A stretch of DNA of 64,000 bases, taken from assembly GCA_019244185.1 (NCBI GenBank), contig JAFATB010000023.1, positions 496,001 to 560,000 of the forward strand. The letters are read 5' to 3'. This DNA is from Acidobacteriota bacterium (lineage in GTDB: Bacteria; Acidobacteriota; Thermoanaerobaculia; Gp7-AA8). The first letter of the stretch is position 1. Each line of letters starts with the position of its first letter. The notes beneath the pieces were generated by a model, which was given only the letters and a program-made list of their open reading frames with translations, was not told the origin of the DNA and did no database searches. Shown piece by piece: positions 46,365 through 55,871 of this stretch. The translations under genes and the position numbers were made by a program.

Positions 46365-47768
46365 TCACGGCTGCGATGCAGGCGGTTCGGGTTCGCTCCA
46401 ACCGCCGCCCAGCGCGCGATACAGATCCACGAGCGCCACGAGCCGGTCGCGCCGCAGTTGCGCGAGTCCCGTCTCCGCGGCGAGCAGCTGTTCCTGCGCG
46501 TCGAGCACCTCGAAGTACGCCGAGAAGCCGGATTCGTAGCGCAGCGTCGCGAGCCGCACGGCATCGCGATCCGACGCCGCGGCTTTCGCGCGCAGCGTCT
46601 CCGCCTCGGCGAGCTTTTCGTTCGACACGAGATCGGTCGACACTTCGCCAAGCGCGGCGGTGATCGCGCGCTCGTACGCGGCGCGCGCTTCGTCGAACTG
46701 CGCGAGCGCGACGCGGCGCTGATTGCGCAGGCGTCCGGCGTTGAAGATCGGTCCGAGCAGGCCCGCCTGCATGCTCCAGGTGTGACCGCCGCCGAGGAGC
46801 GTTGCGAGCTCGGGGCTTTGTCCGCCGAGGAGACCGGTGAGGCTGAGCGTTGGATAGAACGCGGCTTGCGCGACGCCGATGTCGGCATTCGCGGCGATGA
46901 GATTCTGCTCGGCGCCGCGGATGTCGGGACGCCGCAGCAAGAGCGCCGACGGCAGTCCCGCGGGAACGCTCGGCGGCAGCGGCTGTTCGCTCAGCGCGAG
47001 GCCGCGCGGAATCGGAGCGGGCATGCGGCCGAGGAGCAGGTTGAGCTGATTCTCCTTCGCGACGATCGCGCGTTCGAGCAGTGGGATCTGTGCGGATTCG
47101 ACCGCGAGCAACGCTTCGGCGCGTGCGGTGTCGAGTCCGGACGCGGTGCCGCCTTCCGCGCGGCGGCGGAAGAGATCGGCGGTGTTCTGGAACGCGGCCG
47201 TGTTGCGCCGTGCGATCTCGAGCTCGGCGTCGAGCTCGCGCAGATCGAAGTACGCCGACGCGACCTCGGCGATCAGCGACAGCAGCACGCCGCGCCGCGC
47301 TTCTTCGGTGGCGAGGTAGTCGGCGCGCGCGGCTTCGTTGAGGCGGCGGATGCGGCCCCACAGATCCGCTTCCCAGCCGACGTTCACGTTCGCGACGATG
47401 AAGCCGCCGGTGGTGTTGCTCGGCGATGCGAACTCGGACGTATGCCCGTATTCGTAGAGCGCGTTGTAGCCGACGTTCGGATAGCGCAGCGAGCCGGCGA
47501 TGCCGTAACGCGCGCGCGCTTCCTCGACGCGCGCGGCGGCGATGCGCACGTCGAAGCCGTTGCGCAGCGACTCGTCGATGAGCGTGCGCAGCGTCGGGTC
47601 GCGGAAGAGATCGAACCATGCGACGTCGGCGAGCGACGCGGCGTCGGCGGGCGAGGTCGCGCCGTAGAACTGATCCGGCAGCGCGACGTTCGGCCGTTGG
47701 TAGTTCGGGCCGACCGTGCAGGCGGCGAGGAAGATAAGCGCGGGAAGCAGCGAGAGGCGCTTCATCAT
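46365..47768 (-). CDS. outer-membrane efflux lipoprotein (NodT/OprM family)
   Basis: The 467-residue protein has a lipoprotein signal (LIFLAACTVGPNY). Two outer-membrane-factor repeats are seen in LIDESLRNGFDVRIAAARVE with NVNVGWEADLWGR, and NLIAANADIGVAQAAFYPTL with GLLGPIFNAGRLRNQ. It forms the trimeric exit duct for the RND pump. The ATG at 47768 overlaps the pump's stop (ATGA), so it is the last gene of the TetR-MFP-RND-OMF operon. Confidence 0.93.
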   Translation of the reverse strand: MMKRLSLLPALIFLAACTVGPNYQRPNVALPDQFYGATSPADAASLADVAWFDLFRDPTLRTLIDESLRNGFDVRIAAARVEEARARYGIAGSLRYPNVGYNALYEYGHTSEFASPSNTTGGFIVANVNVGWEADLWGRIRRLNEAARADYLATEEARRGVLLSLIAEVASAYFDLRELDAELEIARRNTAAFQNTADLFRRRAEGGTASGLDTARAEALLAVESAQIPLLERAIVAKENQLNLLLGRMPAPIPRGLALSEQPLPPSVPAGLPSALLLRRPDIRGAEQNLIAANADIGVAQAAFYPTLSLTGLLGGQSPELATLLGGGHTWSMQAGLLGPIFNAGRLRNQRRVALAQFDEARAAYERAITAALGEVSTDLVSNEKLAEAETLRAKAAASDRDAVRLATLRYESGFSAYFEVLDAQEQLLAAETGLAQLRRDRLVALVDLYRALGGGWSEPEPPASQP

Positions 47769-50700
47769 CACTGAACCGCCTCGTGCGACACGTGCGTGTC
47801 GGTGTCGTGCGACAGCTTCGTTTCGAGCTTGCGCTCCTTGCGCGCGATGCGCTCGACGACGACGTACAACGCGGGGATGAGGAAGACGCCGAGGAGCGTC
47901 GCCGCGAGCATGCCGGCGACGACGACCGTGCCGAGGATCTCGCGCGAGGCCGCGCCGGCGCCGGTGGCGATCCAGAGCGGAACGCAGCCGAGGATGAACG
48001 CGAAGGACGTCATCAGAATCGGCCGCAATCGCAAGCGCGCGCCTTGCAGCGCGGCGGTGACGAGGTCGGAGCCTTTCTCGAACTCCGCCTTCGCGAACTC
48101 CACGATCAGGATCGCGTTCTTCGCCGCGAGTCCGATCAGCACGATGAGACCGATCTGGCCGAAGACGTCGAAGTTGAACTTGCGCAGCAGGAGGCCGACG
48201 AACGCGCCGAACACCGCGATCGGAACGGAGAGCAGCACGCTGAACGGCAGCGACCAGCTTTCGTAGAGCGCCGCGAGAATCAGGAAGACGAACACCATCG
48301 ACAGCGCGAACGTGCGTCCGGTGGTGCCGGCGGCGCGGCGCTCCTGGAACGAGAGATCGGACCAGTCGACGCCCATCTCGCGCGGCAACGTCTGCGCCGC
48401 GACTTGTTCGAGCGCGGCCATCGCCTGTCCCGAGCTGTAGCCCGGCGCTGCGGATCCGGTGACCTGCGCGGCGCGGAAGAGATTGAAGCGCTGCGTGTAC
48501 TCGGGTCCATACGTCGTGCGCACGGTCGTCAGCGCGGACAGCGGCACCATGTTCCCGTCGTTGTTGCGCACGTAGAAGCGGCCGATGTCCTGCGGGGTGA
48601 GACGATCCGCCGATTCGGCCTGCATGAAGACGCGCCACTGGCGGCCGAAGCGGTTGAATTGATTGACGAAGGTGCCGCCGAGGTACGCCTGCAGCGCCTG
48701 ATAGACGTCGCCGATCGGTACGCCCTGTTTCAGCGCCTTGTCGCGATCGACGTCGACGAACACCTGCGGCACGGCCGCGCGGAACGTGCTGTTCACGTTC
48801 TGCAGCTCGGGACGTTTCTTTGCCGCGGCGAGGAACTTCTGCAGGTTGTCGTCGAGGAACGCGACGTTGTTGCCGCTGCGGTCCTGAATCCACATCGAGA
48901 AGCCGCCCGCGGATCCGAGTCCGGGAATCGGCGGCGGCAGAAACGCGAAGACGTTCGCCTCGGGGATCTCCGCCTTGAACCTGCCGTTGAGTTTCGCGAT
49001 CAGCGCCTTCGCGTCCATGTCCTTGCCGCCGCGCGCTTCCCACGGATCGAGGCTGACGAAGAAGAAGCCGTTGTACGTCGCGGAGACGTAGGCGAGGAGG
49101 CTGAAGCCGGCGATCGTGCTGTACGCGTGCACGCCTTTCGTGTCGCCGAGGATGTGCTCGACTTTGCGGCAGACGACGTCGGTGCGCTGCAGCGACGCGG
49201 CGTCGGGGAGCTGGATGTTGAGGAAAAAGTAGCCCTGGTCTTCGTCGGGAACGAAGCTGCTCGGCAGCTTCTTGCCGAGGACGCCGGCGAAGAGCGCGAA
49301 GATGCCGAGAATGATGAACGTCATGACGGCCTTGCGGATCAGCAGCCCGGACACCTTGACGTAGTTGCCGGTCATCCGCTCGAACCAGCGATTGAAGCCG
49401 CCGAAGACGCGGCCGATCGCGTCTTCGTTCTTCTTGCGCGGCCGCAGCAGCATCGCCGCGAGTGCGGGCGAGAGGCTGAGCGCGTTGAACGCGGAGATGA
49501 GCACCGACACCGCGATCGTCACCGCGAACTGCCGATTGAGCCGGCCCTGAATGCCGCCCATGAACGCGACCGGCAAAAAGACGGACGACAGAATGAGCGC
49601 GATCGCGACGACCGGTCCGGCGACTTCCTTCATCGCCTGCACCGTCGCGGCGCGCGGCGCCATCCCTTCTTCGATGTGATGCTCGACCGCTTCGACGACG
49701 ACGATGGCGTCGTCGACGACGAGTCCGATCGCGAGCACGAGGCCGAAGAGCGAGAGCGTGTTGATCGAAAAGCCGAGGAGCGGGAACAGCGCGAACGTGC
49801 CGATCAGCGACACCGGCACCGCGACGATCGGAATCAGGGTCGCGCGCCAGTTCTGCAGGAAGAGGAAGACGACCAGGATCACGAGCGCCATCGCCTCGAG
49901 CAGCGTGAGCACGATCTCGTGAATGCCTTCCGTCACCGGCGCGGTCGTGTCGACGGCGATCGCGTACTCCATGTCGTCGGGGAACGTGGCTTTAATCTTC
50001 TCCATCGCCGCGCGCACGCCCTGCGCGACGGCGAGCGCATTCGAGCCGGGCGCCTGGTAGATGCCGATGACCGACGCCTGACGTCCGTTGAAGCGGCCGA
50101 TTTGTTTGTACGAGAGCGCGCCGAGCTCCACGCGCGCGACGTCGCCGACGCGCACGGCCGAGCCGTCGGGGTTGATGCGCACGACGATGTTCGCGAACTC
50201 CTGCGGCGTCGACAGGCGCCCCTGCGAGCGCACGGTGTACGTGAACTCCTGGCCGTTCGGCGCCGGCTCCGCGCCGATCTGGCCCGCGGGATTCACGGTG
50301 CTCTGCGACTGGATCGCCTTCTGAACGTCGGCGACCGTGAGTCCGAGCTTCGCGAGCTGGTCGGCCTTCAGCCAGATGCGCATCGCGTATTCGGACGCGC
50401 CGAAGTTCAGCACCTGGCCGACGCCGGGCACGCGGTAGATCGCGTCGTTGACGTTGATGAGCGCGTAGTTGCCGAGAAACAGGCCTGAATACGTGCCTTT
50501 CGGCGAGTAGAGCGCGACGATCATCATCGGCACGCCCTGCGTCTTCCGGTACGTCAGCCCGAACTGATTGACCTCGGGCGGCAGACTCGGCGCCGCCTGC
50601 GACACGCGGTTCTGCGCGTTGACCTGGTCACTATTGCGGTCCGTGCCGACGTCGAACGTGACGCGCTCGGTGATCGTGCCGTCGCTCGCGTTCACCGACT

Positions 50701-50935
50701 GGATGTAGAGCGAGTCTTCGACGCCGTTCATCTGCTGCTCGATCGGCGTGGCCACCGACTGCTCGATCGTCAGCGCGTCGGCGCCGGGGTACTGGCTCTG
50801 GATCTGGATCAGCGGCGGCACGAGGTCGGGGAACTGCGCGACCGGCAGGCCGATCATCGCCACGAGTCCGCCGAGGACGATGACGATGGAGATGACGATG
50901 GCGACGACGGGGCGGTTGATGAAGAAACTGGCCAT
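47768..50935 (-). CDS. RND efflux pump, inner-membrane transporter (HAE1 family)
   Basis: The 1055-residue protein has AcrB-type topology. It starts MASFFINRPVVAIVISIVIV, with PVAQFPDLVPPLIQI, GVEDSLYIQS and the proton-relay aspartates in LAIGLVVDDAIVVVEAVE; the late helices include NAILIVEFAKAEFEKG. It is closest in pattern to AcrB/MexB-type multidrug pumps. The operon order is tetR, MFP, RND, OMF; the 12-nt gap after the adaptor gene and the four-base overlap with the OMF gene indicate one transcript. Confidence 0.95.
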   Translation of the reverse strand: MASFFINRPVVAIVISIVIVLGGLVAMIGLPVAQFPDLVPPLIQIQSQYPGADALTIEQSVATPIEQQMNGVEDSLYIQSVNASDGTITERVTFDVGTDRNSDQVNAQNRVSQAAPSLPPEVNQFGLTYRKTQGVPMMIVALYSPKGTYSGLFLGNYALINVNDAIYRVPGVGQVLNFGASEYAMRIWLKADQLAKLGLTVADVQKAIQSQSTVNPAGQIGAEPAPNGQEFTYTVRSQGRLSTPQEFANIVVRINPDGSAVRVGDVARVELGALSYKQIGRFNGRQASVIGIYQAPGSNALAVAQGVRAAMEKIKATFPDDMEYAIAVDTTAPVTEGIHEIVLTLLEAMALVILVVFLFLQNWRATLIPIVAVPVSLIGTFALFPLLGFSINTLSLFGLVLAIGLVVDDAIVVVEAVEHHIEEGMAPRAATVQAMKEVAGPVVAIALILSSVFLPVAFMGGIQGRLNRQFAVTIAVSVLISAFNALSLSPALAAMLLRPRKKNEDAIGRVFGGFNRWFERMTGNYVKVSGLLIRKAVMTFIILGIFALFAGVLGKKLPSSFVPDEDQGYFFLNIQLPDAASLQRTDVVCRKVEHILGDTKGVHAYSTIAGFSLLAYVSATYNGFFFVSLDPWEARGGKDMDAKALIAKLNGRFKAEIPEANVFAFLPPPIPGLGSAGGFSMWIQDRSGNNVAFLDDNLQKFLAAAKKRPELQNVNSTFRAAVPQVFVDVDRDKALKQGVPIGDVYQALQAYLGGTFVNQFNRFGRQWRVFMQAESADRLTPQDIGRFYVRNNDGNMVPLSALTTVRTTYGPEYTQRFNLFRAAQVTGSAAPGYSSGQAMAALEQVAAQTLPREMGVDWSDLSFQERRAAGTTGRTFALSMVFVFLILAALYESWSLPFSVLLSVPIAVFGAFVGLLLRKFNFDVFGQIGLIVLIGLAAKNAILIVEFAKAEFEKGSDLVTAALQGARLRLRPILMTSFAFILGCVPLWIATGAGAASREILGTVVVAGMLAATLLGVFLIPALYVVVERIARKERKLETKLSHDTDTHVSHEAVQ

Positions 50936-50947
50936 CGAGTCGGGTTC

Positions 50948-52081
50948 CTACTTCGCCGCGGATGTGGACCTGGAGGTCGTGTCGGCGACGGTGGCCGCGT
51001 CCTGCGGAACGACTTTCGCGCCGCTCTTCACGCGTGAGAAGCCTTCGACGATCACGTGCTCGCCGGGTGCGAGCCCTTCCTCGATGATCCAGTCGCTGCC
51101 GACGCGCTCGCCCGCTTTCACGGTGCGCACGGTCACGGTGTTGTCCGCGTTCACGACGCCGACCTGCTCGATGCCCTGCAGCTCGTTGACGGCGCGCTGC
51201 GGCACGAGAAGCGCGTTGTGGCGCACGTTCGTGACCGCGCGGACTTTCGCGTACTGGCCGGGGCGCAGCACGTTGCCGGGATTCGGGAAGAGGCCGATGG
51301 TGGTGATCGTGCCGGTCTTGACGTCGACGTCGCGGCCGGAGAGTGCGATGTGGCCTTTGTGCGGGAAGACGCTGCCGTCCGCGAGCACGAGCTCGAGCTC
51401 CGCGTTGCGCATCGCGGGGTCGCTCTGGAACTGCAGGTACTCCTGTTCGCTGACCTGATACGCGACGCGGATCGGATCGACGGTGGAGACGGTGGTGAGG
51501 ATCGTCTGCGGGCTCACGAGATCGCCGACCTGCTGCGTCGCGAGGCCTGCGATGCCGCTGATGGGCGACGTGACGCGCGTCCACGCGACGTTGAGCCGCG
51601 CCTGTTCGACCGCGGCCTGCAACGCGCCGACGGTGGCCTGCGCCGCGGCGCGTGCGGATCGCGCGTTGTCGAGCTCCTGCTGGCTGAGCGCTTTCTCTGC
51701 CGCGAGCGGCTCGTAGCGCTGCACGTCGTGCTCGCTCTTCGCGAGACCCGCGCGCGCCTGCTCGAGGTTCGCCTCGGCCTGCCGCAGCTGTGCCTGCGCC
51801 TGGCGCGTGTCGATCTCGAAGAGCAGCTGCCCGCGCTGTACGTAGCTGCCTTCCTGATACGCGCGGCGCAGCAGGTAGCCGTCGACCTTCGGGCGGATGT
51901 CGGCGTTGACGTCGCCCTGCGTCGTGCCGATCCATTCGCGATAGACGGGCTGGTCGCGCTGGATGACGGAGGTGACGACGACGTGCGCGGGCGGGGGAGG
52001 GGCGCTGCTCTTGTCGTCGGCGGCGCTCTTGCCGCACGCGGCGAGGAAGGCGATCGGAAGCAGGAGTACGTACTTCTTCAT
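50948..52081 (-). CDS. RND membrane-fusion protein, lipoprotein
   Basis: The 377-residue protein has a lipoprotein signal (LLPIAFLAACGKS), lipoyl-like halves (VDGYLLRRAYQEGSYVQRGQ; VTSPISGIAGLATQQVGD), a coiled-coil hairpin (LRQAEANLEQARAGLAKSE) and a beta-barrel domain. It is of the AcrA/MexA type. It overlaps the TetR gene by four bases and precedes the pump gene by 12 nt. Confidence 0.93.
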   Translation of the reverse strand: MKKYVLLLPIAFLAACGKSAADDKSSAPPPPAHVVVTSVIQRDQPVYREWIGTTQGDVNADIRPKVDGYLLRRAYQEGSYVQRGQLLFEIDTRQAQAQLRQAEANLEQARAGLAKSEHDVQRYEPLAAEKALSQQELDNARSARAAAQATVGALQAAVEQARLNVAWTRVTSPISGIAGLATQQVGDLVSPQTILTTVSTVDPIRVAYQVSEQEYLQFQSDPAMRNAELELVLADGSVFPHKGHIALSGRDVDVKTGTITTIGLFPNPGNVLRPGQYAKVRAVTNVRHNALLVPQRAVNELQGIEQVGVVNADNTVTVRTVKAGERVGSDWIIEEGLAPGEHVIVEGFSRVKSGAKVVPQDAATVADTTSRSTSAAK

Positions 52082-52671
52082 TTCTGGGCAATTCCTCGCA
52101 TGATGAAATCGACGGCGAAGCGCACGTCGTCTTCGAGCGGCGGCGGCTCGCGCTCGATCATCCGGTGCAGCACGACGTCGCGGACGACCGAGGCGATGGC
52201 GATGGCGATGCGCTCGGCGTTCGTCTGGCGGATCTCGCCCGCGGCCATCGCCTCGCTGACCAGCCGCTCGAGCTGGCGCAGGTAGTTCAGATACGTGGGA
52301 TGTTTCTTGAGGCGGCGTTCGCCGAAGGGCTCGGCGGTGGCGAGATAGATGCGGAAGAAGTCGCGGTTTTCCTCGAAATGCTGGAGCTGCGTGCGCACGC
52401 GGCGTTCGAGAACGTCGGCGAACGTGCGGCATTCGGCGCAGGCGGCCGAGAGTTTCTCGAGCAGCTTCTCGGTGGCGAGATCCATCGTGCGGCCGAGGAT
52501 CTCCTCGCGCGAGTCGAAGTAGATGTAGACCGTGCCCTTGGCCACGCCCGCCTCGTCGGCGATGTCCTGCACGGTGACGTTGGCGACGCCTTTCCGCGCG
52601 ACGACGCGCATGGCCGCGTCGCAGATCGACTGCTTCCGGAACTCCTCGACGACGTCTTCCTTTTTTCTCAA
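52078..52671 (-). CDS. TetR-family repressor of the efflux operon
   Basis: The 197-residue protein has an N-terminal HTH (KGVANVTVQDIADEAGVAKG, then TVYIYFDSREEIL) and an all-helical ligand domain. The start is TTG at 52671 (LRKKEDVVEEF), with TACCAT on the minus strand 8 nt upstream. It is first in the efflux operon and overlaps the adaptor gene. A palindrome at 52693-52708 covers its -35 region, so autorepression released by pump substrates is the expected circuit. Confidence 0.88.
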   Translation of the reverse strand: MRKKEDVVEEFRKQSICDAAMRVVARKGVANVTVQDIADEAGVAKGTVYIYFDSREEILGRTMDLATEKLLEKLSAACAECRTFADVLERRVRTQLQHFEENRDFFRIYLATAEPFGERRLKKHPTYLNYLRQLERLVSEAMAAGEIRQTNAERIAIAIASVVRDVVLHRMIEREPPPLEDDVRFAVDFIMRGIAQK

Positions 52672-52692
52672 GCGACCGGATGGTACATCAAA

Positions 52693-52708
52693 ATGACTGA
52701 CGGGTCAT
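52693..52708. promoter_or_regulatory. candidate TetR operator
   Basis: The inverted repeat ATGAC-N6-GTCAT lies 21-37 nt before the tetR start. On the minus strand it overlaps an ATGACC element placed 18 nt from TACCAT (52685-52680). TGACTGAC-type sequence is common in operators of TetR regulators of RND pumps. A partial related sequence (CAGTCAGTG) follows at 52723-52731. Confidence 0.5.
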
Positions 52709-52777
52709 CAAGGGCGACTCGGCAGTCAGTGAAGGAGGACTGCAACGCCGCGAGGAGTGCCTGCGTATGGAGCAGCG

Positions 52778-53773
52778 ATGAAACGCCTGCTCGTCGCCGT
52801 GCTTCTCCTTTTGCCGACCGCGAATGCTCTCGCCGATGCGCCCGCGCCACCGCGCGAGGAGGACGTCGCGTACAGCGGCGAGGTGAAGCTCGCGGCCGCG
52901 CTGCTGTTGCCGGACGGGCGCGGTCCGTGGCCGGCCGCGGTGCTCGCGCAGGGATCGGGGAACAGCGACCGCACGAACCTCTGGGCGCGCGGCATGGCGG
53001 AGCTGCTGCGCGAGCACGGTCTGGCGGTGCTGCTCACCGACAAGCGCGGAAGCGGCAAATCCGCGGGCGACTGGCGCACCGCCGGCTTCGACGAGCTCGC
53101 GGGCGACGTCGTGGCCGGCGTGCGTTACCTGCGCGGGCGGAAGGACATCGATGCGACGCGCATCGGCGTGGTCGGGCTGAGTCAGGGCGGCTGGATCGTG
53201 CCGGTCGCCGCCGCGCGCGATTCCGGAATCGCGTTTGTCGTCGACGTCTCCGGCGCCGGCGTGTCGTTCGCGGAGCAGTCGTTCGTCGAGATGGCGAACA
53301 CCGCGACGAAAGCGGGGCTGTCGCGCGAAGGCGTCGATGAGGTGCTCCGCCTCAACGCGCTCGCCGTGCGGTTCCTCGTGGCCGGCGCGTGGGCTCCGTA
53401 TCAGGCCGCACGCGAGCACGCGCTGCAGGGACCGGCGAAGGAGATCGCCGCCGGCTTTCCAGCGACTCCGGACGCGGCGATCTGGACGTTTCTCCGGAAA
53501 GTGGCGACGTTCGATCCGCTGCCGTACTGGCTGACGGTGAGGCAGCCGGCGTTCATCGCGTATGGCGAAGACGACGAACAGGACAACGTGCCGGTACGCG
53601 AGTCGGTGCACCGCCTCGAGTTCGTGTTCGCGCGCGCGGGCAAGACGAATTACCGCATCGTCGTCGCGCCGAAGGTCGGCCATACGCTCTGGATCGAGCA
53701 GGGCGTCTTCGAGCCGCACTTCCAGGCGGCACTCGTCGAGTGGCTGCGAGACACGCTCGCGCAGCCACGATGA
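52778..53773 (+). CDS. secreted alpha/beta hydrolase
   Basis: The 331-residue protein has a signal peptide (1-20, ending ALA), the oxyanion region VLAQGSGNSDRTN, the nucleophile elbow GVVGLSQGGWIVP, aspartate in FIAYGEDDEQDNVP and histidine in VAPKVGHTLW. It belongs to the dienelactone-hydrolase/acetyl-xylan-esterase-like group; the substrate is unknown. It is divergent from the tetR gene and shares its upstream region, so the candidate operator could regulate it too. A four-codon ORF (52767-52781) ends across its ATG. Confidence 0.8.
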   Translation: MKRLLVAVLLLLPTANALADAPAPPREEDVAYSGEVKLAAALLLPDGRGPWPAAVLAQGSGNSDRTNLWARGMAELLREHGLAVLLTDKRGSGKSAGDWRTAGFDELAGDVVAGVRYLRGRKDIDATRIGVVGLSQGGWIVPVAAARDSGIAFVVDVSGAGVSFAEQSFVEMANTATKAGLSREGVDEVLRLNALAVRFLVAGAWAPYQAAREHALQGPAKEIAAGFPATPDAAIWTFLRKVATFDPLPYWLTVRQPAFIAYGEDDEQDNVPVRESVHRLEFVFARAGKTNYRIVVAPKVGHTLWIEQGVFEPHFQAALVEWLRDTLAQPR

Positions 53774-53780
53774 CGATCTT

Positions 53781-54719
53781 CTACTGCGCGGGCTGCGCCG
53801 TCTGCACGGCCTGCTGCTCGTACGCCGCCGCGGGCACGGGCTTCAGGTCCCAGATGATGCCGAGCCACGAGAGCACTTTCAGGACGTAGTACGTCGGGTC
53901 GAACTCCCACCAGTAGAAGCCGGCGCGCGCGGAGCTCATGTAGCGGTGATGGTTGTTATGCCATCCTTCGCCGATGACGAGGAGCGCGAGCAGCGCGTTG
54001 TTGCGGCTGCTGTCGTTCGTGTCGTAGCGCTGCCGCCCGAAGAGGTGGCCGAAGGCGTTGATGCTCGACGTCGCGTGAAAGACCATCAGCGTGCTGATGA
54101 CGAAGGCCCAGAGGAAGAACTGCATCGCCGTGACGTGGAGCGACGGCGCGAAGCGTTGCAGCGCGAGGCCGGTGAGGTACGTCAGCAGCGCCAGCGCGGC
54201 GGGCACCGCGGTGTCGAATCGATTGAGCCAGACCAGCTCCGGGTAACGCACGAGATCGGGCACGCGGCGGTAGTTCGTCGCGTACCAGCGCGACGAGAGG
54301 AACCAGCCGAGGTAGGCGTGGAGCGCGCCGAGGAGAACGGGGGAGTGCGGATCGTTCTCGGTGTCGGACTCGCGGTGATGCTCGCGATGGATCGACGCCC
54401 ACCACAAGGGTCCGCGCTGCGCCGCCGACGCGCCGAGGAGCGCGAGCGCGAACTGCGCGGGACGCGAGGTGCGGTACGCGCGATGTGCGAAGTAGCGGTG
54501 GTATACGCCGGCGATGCCGAACATCCGCACGAGATACAAGCCGAGCGCGGCGAAGAGCGACGTGCGGCTCCAGCCGGTGACGAACACGCCCAGCGCGGCC
54601 AGGTGCATCAGGAAAAACGGCGTGCAGCGCAGCCAGTCGCGGCGGTCGAGATCGACGCCGCGCTCGCGGATGACGGCGGTGTGGTGGTCGGTGTCGAACC
54701 AGCGAGTCCATCGATACAT
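53781..54719 (-). CDS. acyl-CoA/acyl-lipid delta-9-type desaturase
   Basis: The 312-residue membrane protein has the three histidine boxes HRYFAH, HREHH and HNNHH that bind the di-iron centre, with about four membrane helices between them. It inserts a double bond into acyl chains and so adjusts membrane fluidity. TACTGT on the minus strand lies 10 nt before the ATG. It is convergent with the hydrolase gene (7-nt gap) and divergent from the sigma-factor gene. Confidence 0.92.
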   Translation of the reverse strand: MYRWTRWFDTDHHTAVIRERGVDLDRRDWLRCTPFFLMHLAALGVFVTGWSRTSLFAALGLYLVRMFGIAGVYHRYFAHRAYRTSRPAQFALALLGASAAQRGPLWWASIHREHHRESDTENDPHSPVLLGALHAYLGWFLSSRWYATNYRRVPDLVRYPELVWLNRFDTAVPAALALLTYLTGLALQRFAPSLHVTAMQFFLWAFVISTLMVFHATSSINAFGHLFGRQRYDTNDSSRNNALLALLVIGEGWHNNHHRYMSSARAGFYWWEFDPTYYVLKVLSWLGIIWDLKPVPAAAYEQQAVQTAQPAQ

Positions 54720-54809
54720 GACGCGCGCGACAGTAATGGATGGATGTAGGGAAAGCAATCGAGCAGCACATGCGTGTGGACTTACGGCAGCAGAGACGCT
54801 CGCGACGCG

Positions 54810-54838
54810 TTGACCGCTTCTACGCGCGGTGGTACTAA
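54810..54838 (+). promoter_or_regulatory. sigma-70-like promoter of the ECF sigma gene
   Basis: TTGACC (54810-54815), a spacer of exactly 17 nt, then TACTAA (54833-54838), with the GTG start 7 nt further on at 54846. This is the best -35/-10 pair in the window and predicts a leaderless mRNA beginning at the GTG. Confidence 0.6.
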
Positions 54839-54845
54839 CGGGCTC

Positions 54846-55802
54846 GTGCACGTCGACGTCGCCGATCTCGAGGCCCACCGCGCTTCGCTCACCGGACACT
54901 GCTATCGCATGCTCGGCTCGGCGGCGGATGCGGACGACGCGGTGCAGGAGACGATCGTCCGCGCGTGGCGCAGCCTCGACCGCTTTGAAGGGCGCGCGTC
55001 GTTGCGCACGTGGCTGCACCGCATCGCGACGAACGTCTGTCTCGACACGCTCTCGGACGGCGCTCGGCGCATGCGCCCGTTCGAGGAACGTCCGGCCACG
55101 GCGGTCGAGCACGCGACGCTCGACACGCGGGAGCGCACGCACTGGCTCGAGCCGATCCCCGACGCGCGCGCGTTGCCCGCCGACGCCGATCCGTTCCAGC
55201 TGGCGGTGCTGCGGCAGAGCATCCGCCTCGCGTTCGTCGCGGCGCTGCAGCATCTCCCACCGCGGCAGCGTGCCGTGCTCCTCCTCACGGAGGTTCTCGG
55301 CTGGTCGGCGGCGGAAGTCGCGGAGTCGCTCGAGATGACGGTGGCCGCGGTCAACAGCAGCCTGCAGCGCGCGCGTGCGACCGTCGCCGCGCGTAACGGC
55401 TACGCGTCGCCGGCCGCGCTCGAAGAGGAACAAGCCGACCTCCTCGAACGCTACGTCGCGGCGTTCCAGAGCTACGACGTCGACGCGCTCGTGTCGCTGC
55501 TGCGCGACGACGCCGCGTTCTCGATGCCGCCGTACACGCTCTGGCTGCAGGGGCCGGAGCCCGTGCGCGCGTGGCTCGAGGGTCCGGGCGCCGCGTGCCG
55601 CGGCTCGCGACTCGTGCCGGTGGCCGCGTCGGGCTCGCCCGCGTTCGCGCAGTATCGCCGCGGCGAAGCGGACGGCACGTACGAGGCGTGGGCGCTCATC
55701 GTGCTCGAGCTCGCGGGCGATCGCATCGCCGGCTGGAACTCGTTCCTCGACACCGAGACGCTGTTCCCGATGTTCGGTCTGCCGCTGCGCATCGCCGATT
55801 GA
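54846..55802 (+). CDS. ECF sigma factor with SnoaL-like C-terminal domain
   Basis: The 318-residue protein has sigma region 2 (HCYRMLGSAADADDAVQETI, VRAWRSLDRFEGRASLRTWL), region 4 (LPPRQRAVLLLTEVLGWSAA; MTVAAVNSSLQRAR) and a C-terminal SnoaL/NTF2-like domain (about 205-315, LLERYVAAFQSYDVDALVSL). ECF factors with this extra domain lack a separate anti-sigma protein and the domain is thought to control activity. A GTG at 54774 is in frame; the start 54846 is chosen from the region 2 alignment and the promoter position. The VOC protein gene follows 69 nt later and could be a target. Confidence 0.85.
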   Translation: MHVDVADLEAHRASLTGHCYRMLGSAADADDAVQETIVRAWRSLDRFEGRASLRTWLHRIATNVCLDTLSDGARRMRPFEERPATAVEHATLDTRERTHWLEPIPDARALPADADPFQLAVLRQSIRLAFVAALQHLPPRQRAVLLLTEVLGWSAAEVAESLEMTVAAVNSSLQRARATVAARNGYASPAALEEEQADLLERYVAAFQSYDVDALVSLLRDDAAFSMPPYTLWLQGPEPVRAWLEGPGAACRGSRLVPVAASGSPAFAQYRRGEADGTYEAWALIVLELAGDRIAGWNSFLDTETLFPMFGLPLRIAD

Positions 55803-55871
55803 TTTTTTTGCGCGCGACCGATGAGTTTTCGCGCGAGCGGCGGTCTATCTCTGCAAAAAGGAGAAACCCTC

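Noticed and set aside
55821..55871. The longer start (55821) for the VOC protein
   Set aside because: The ATG at 55872 has a strong ribosome site at the right distance and matches the family start.
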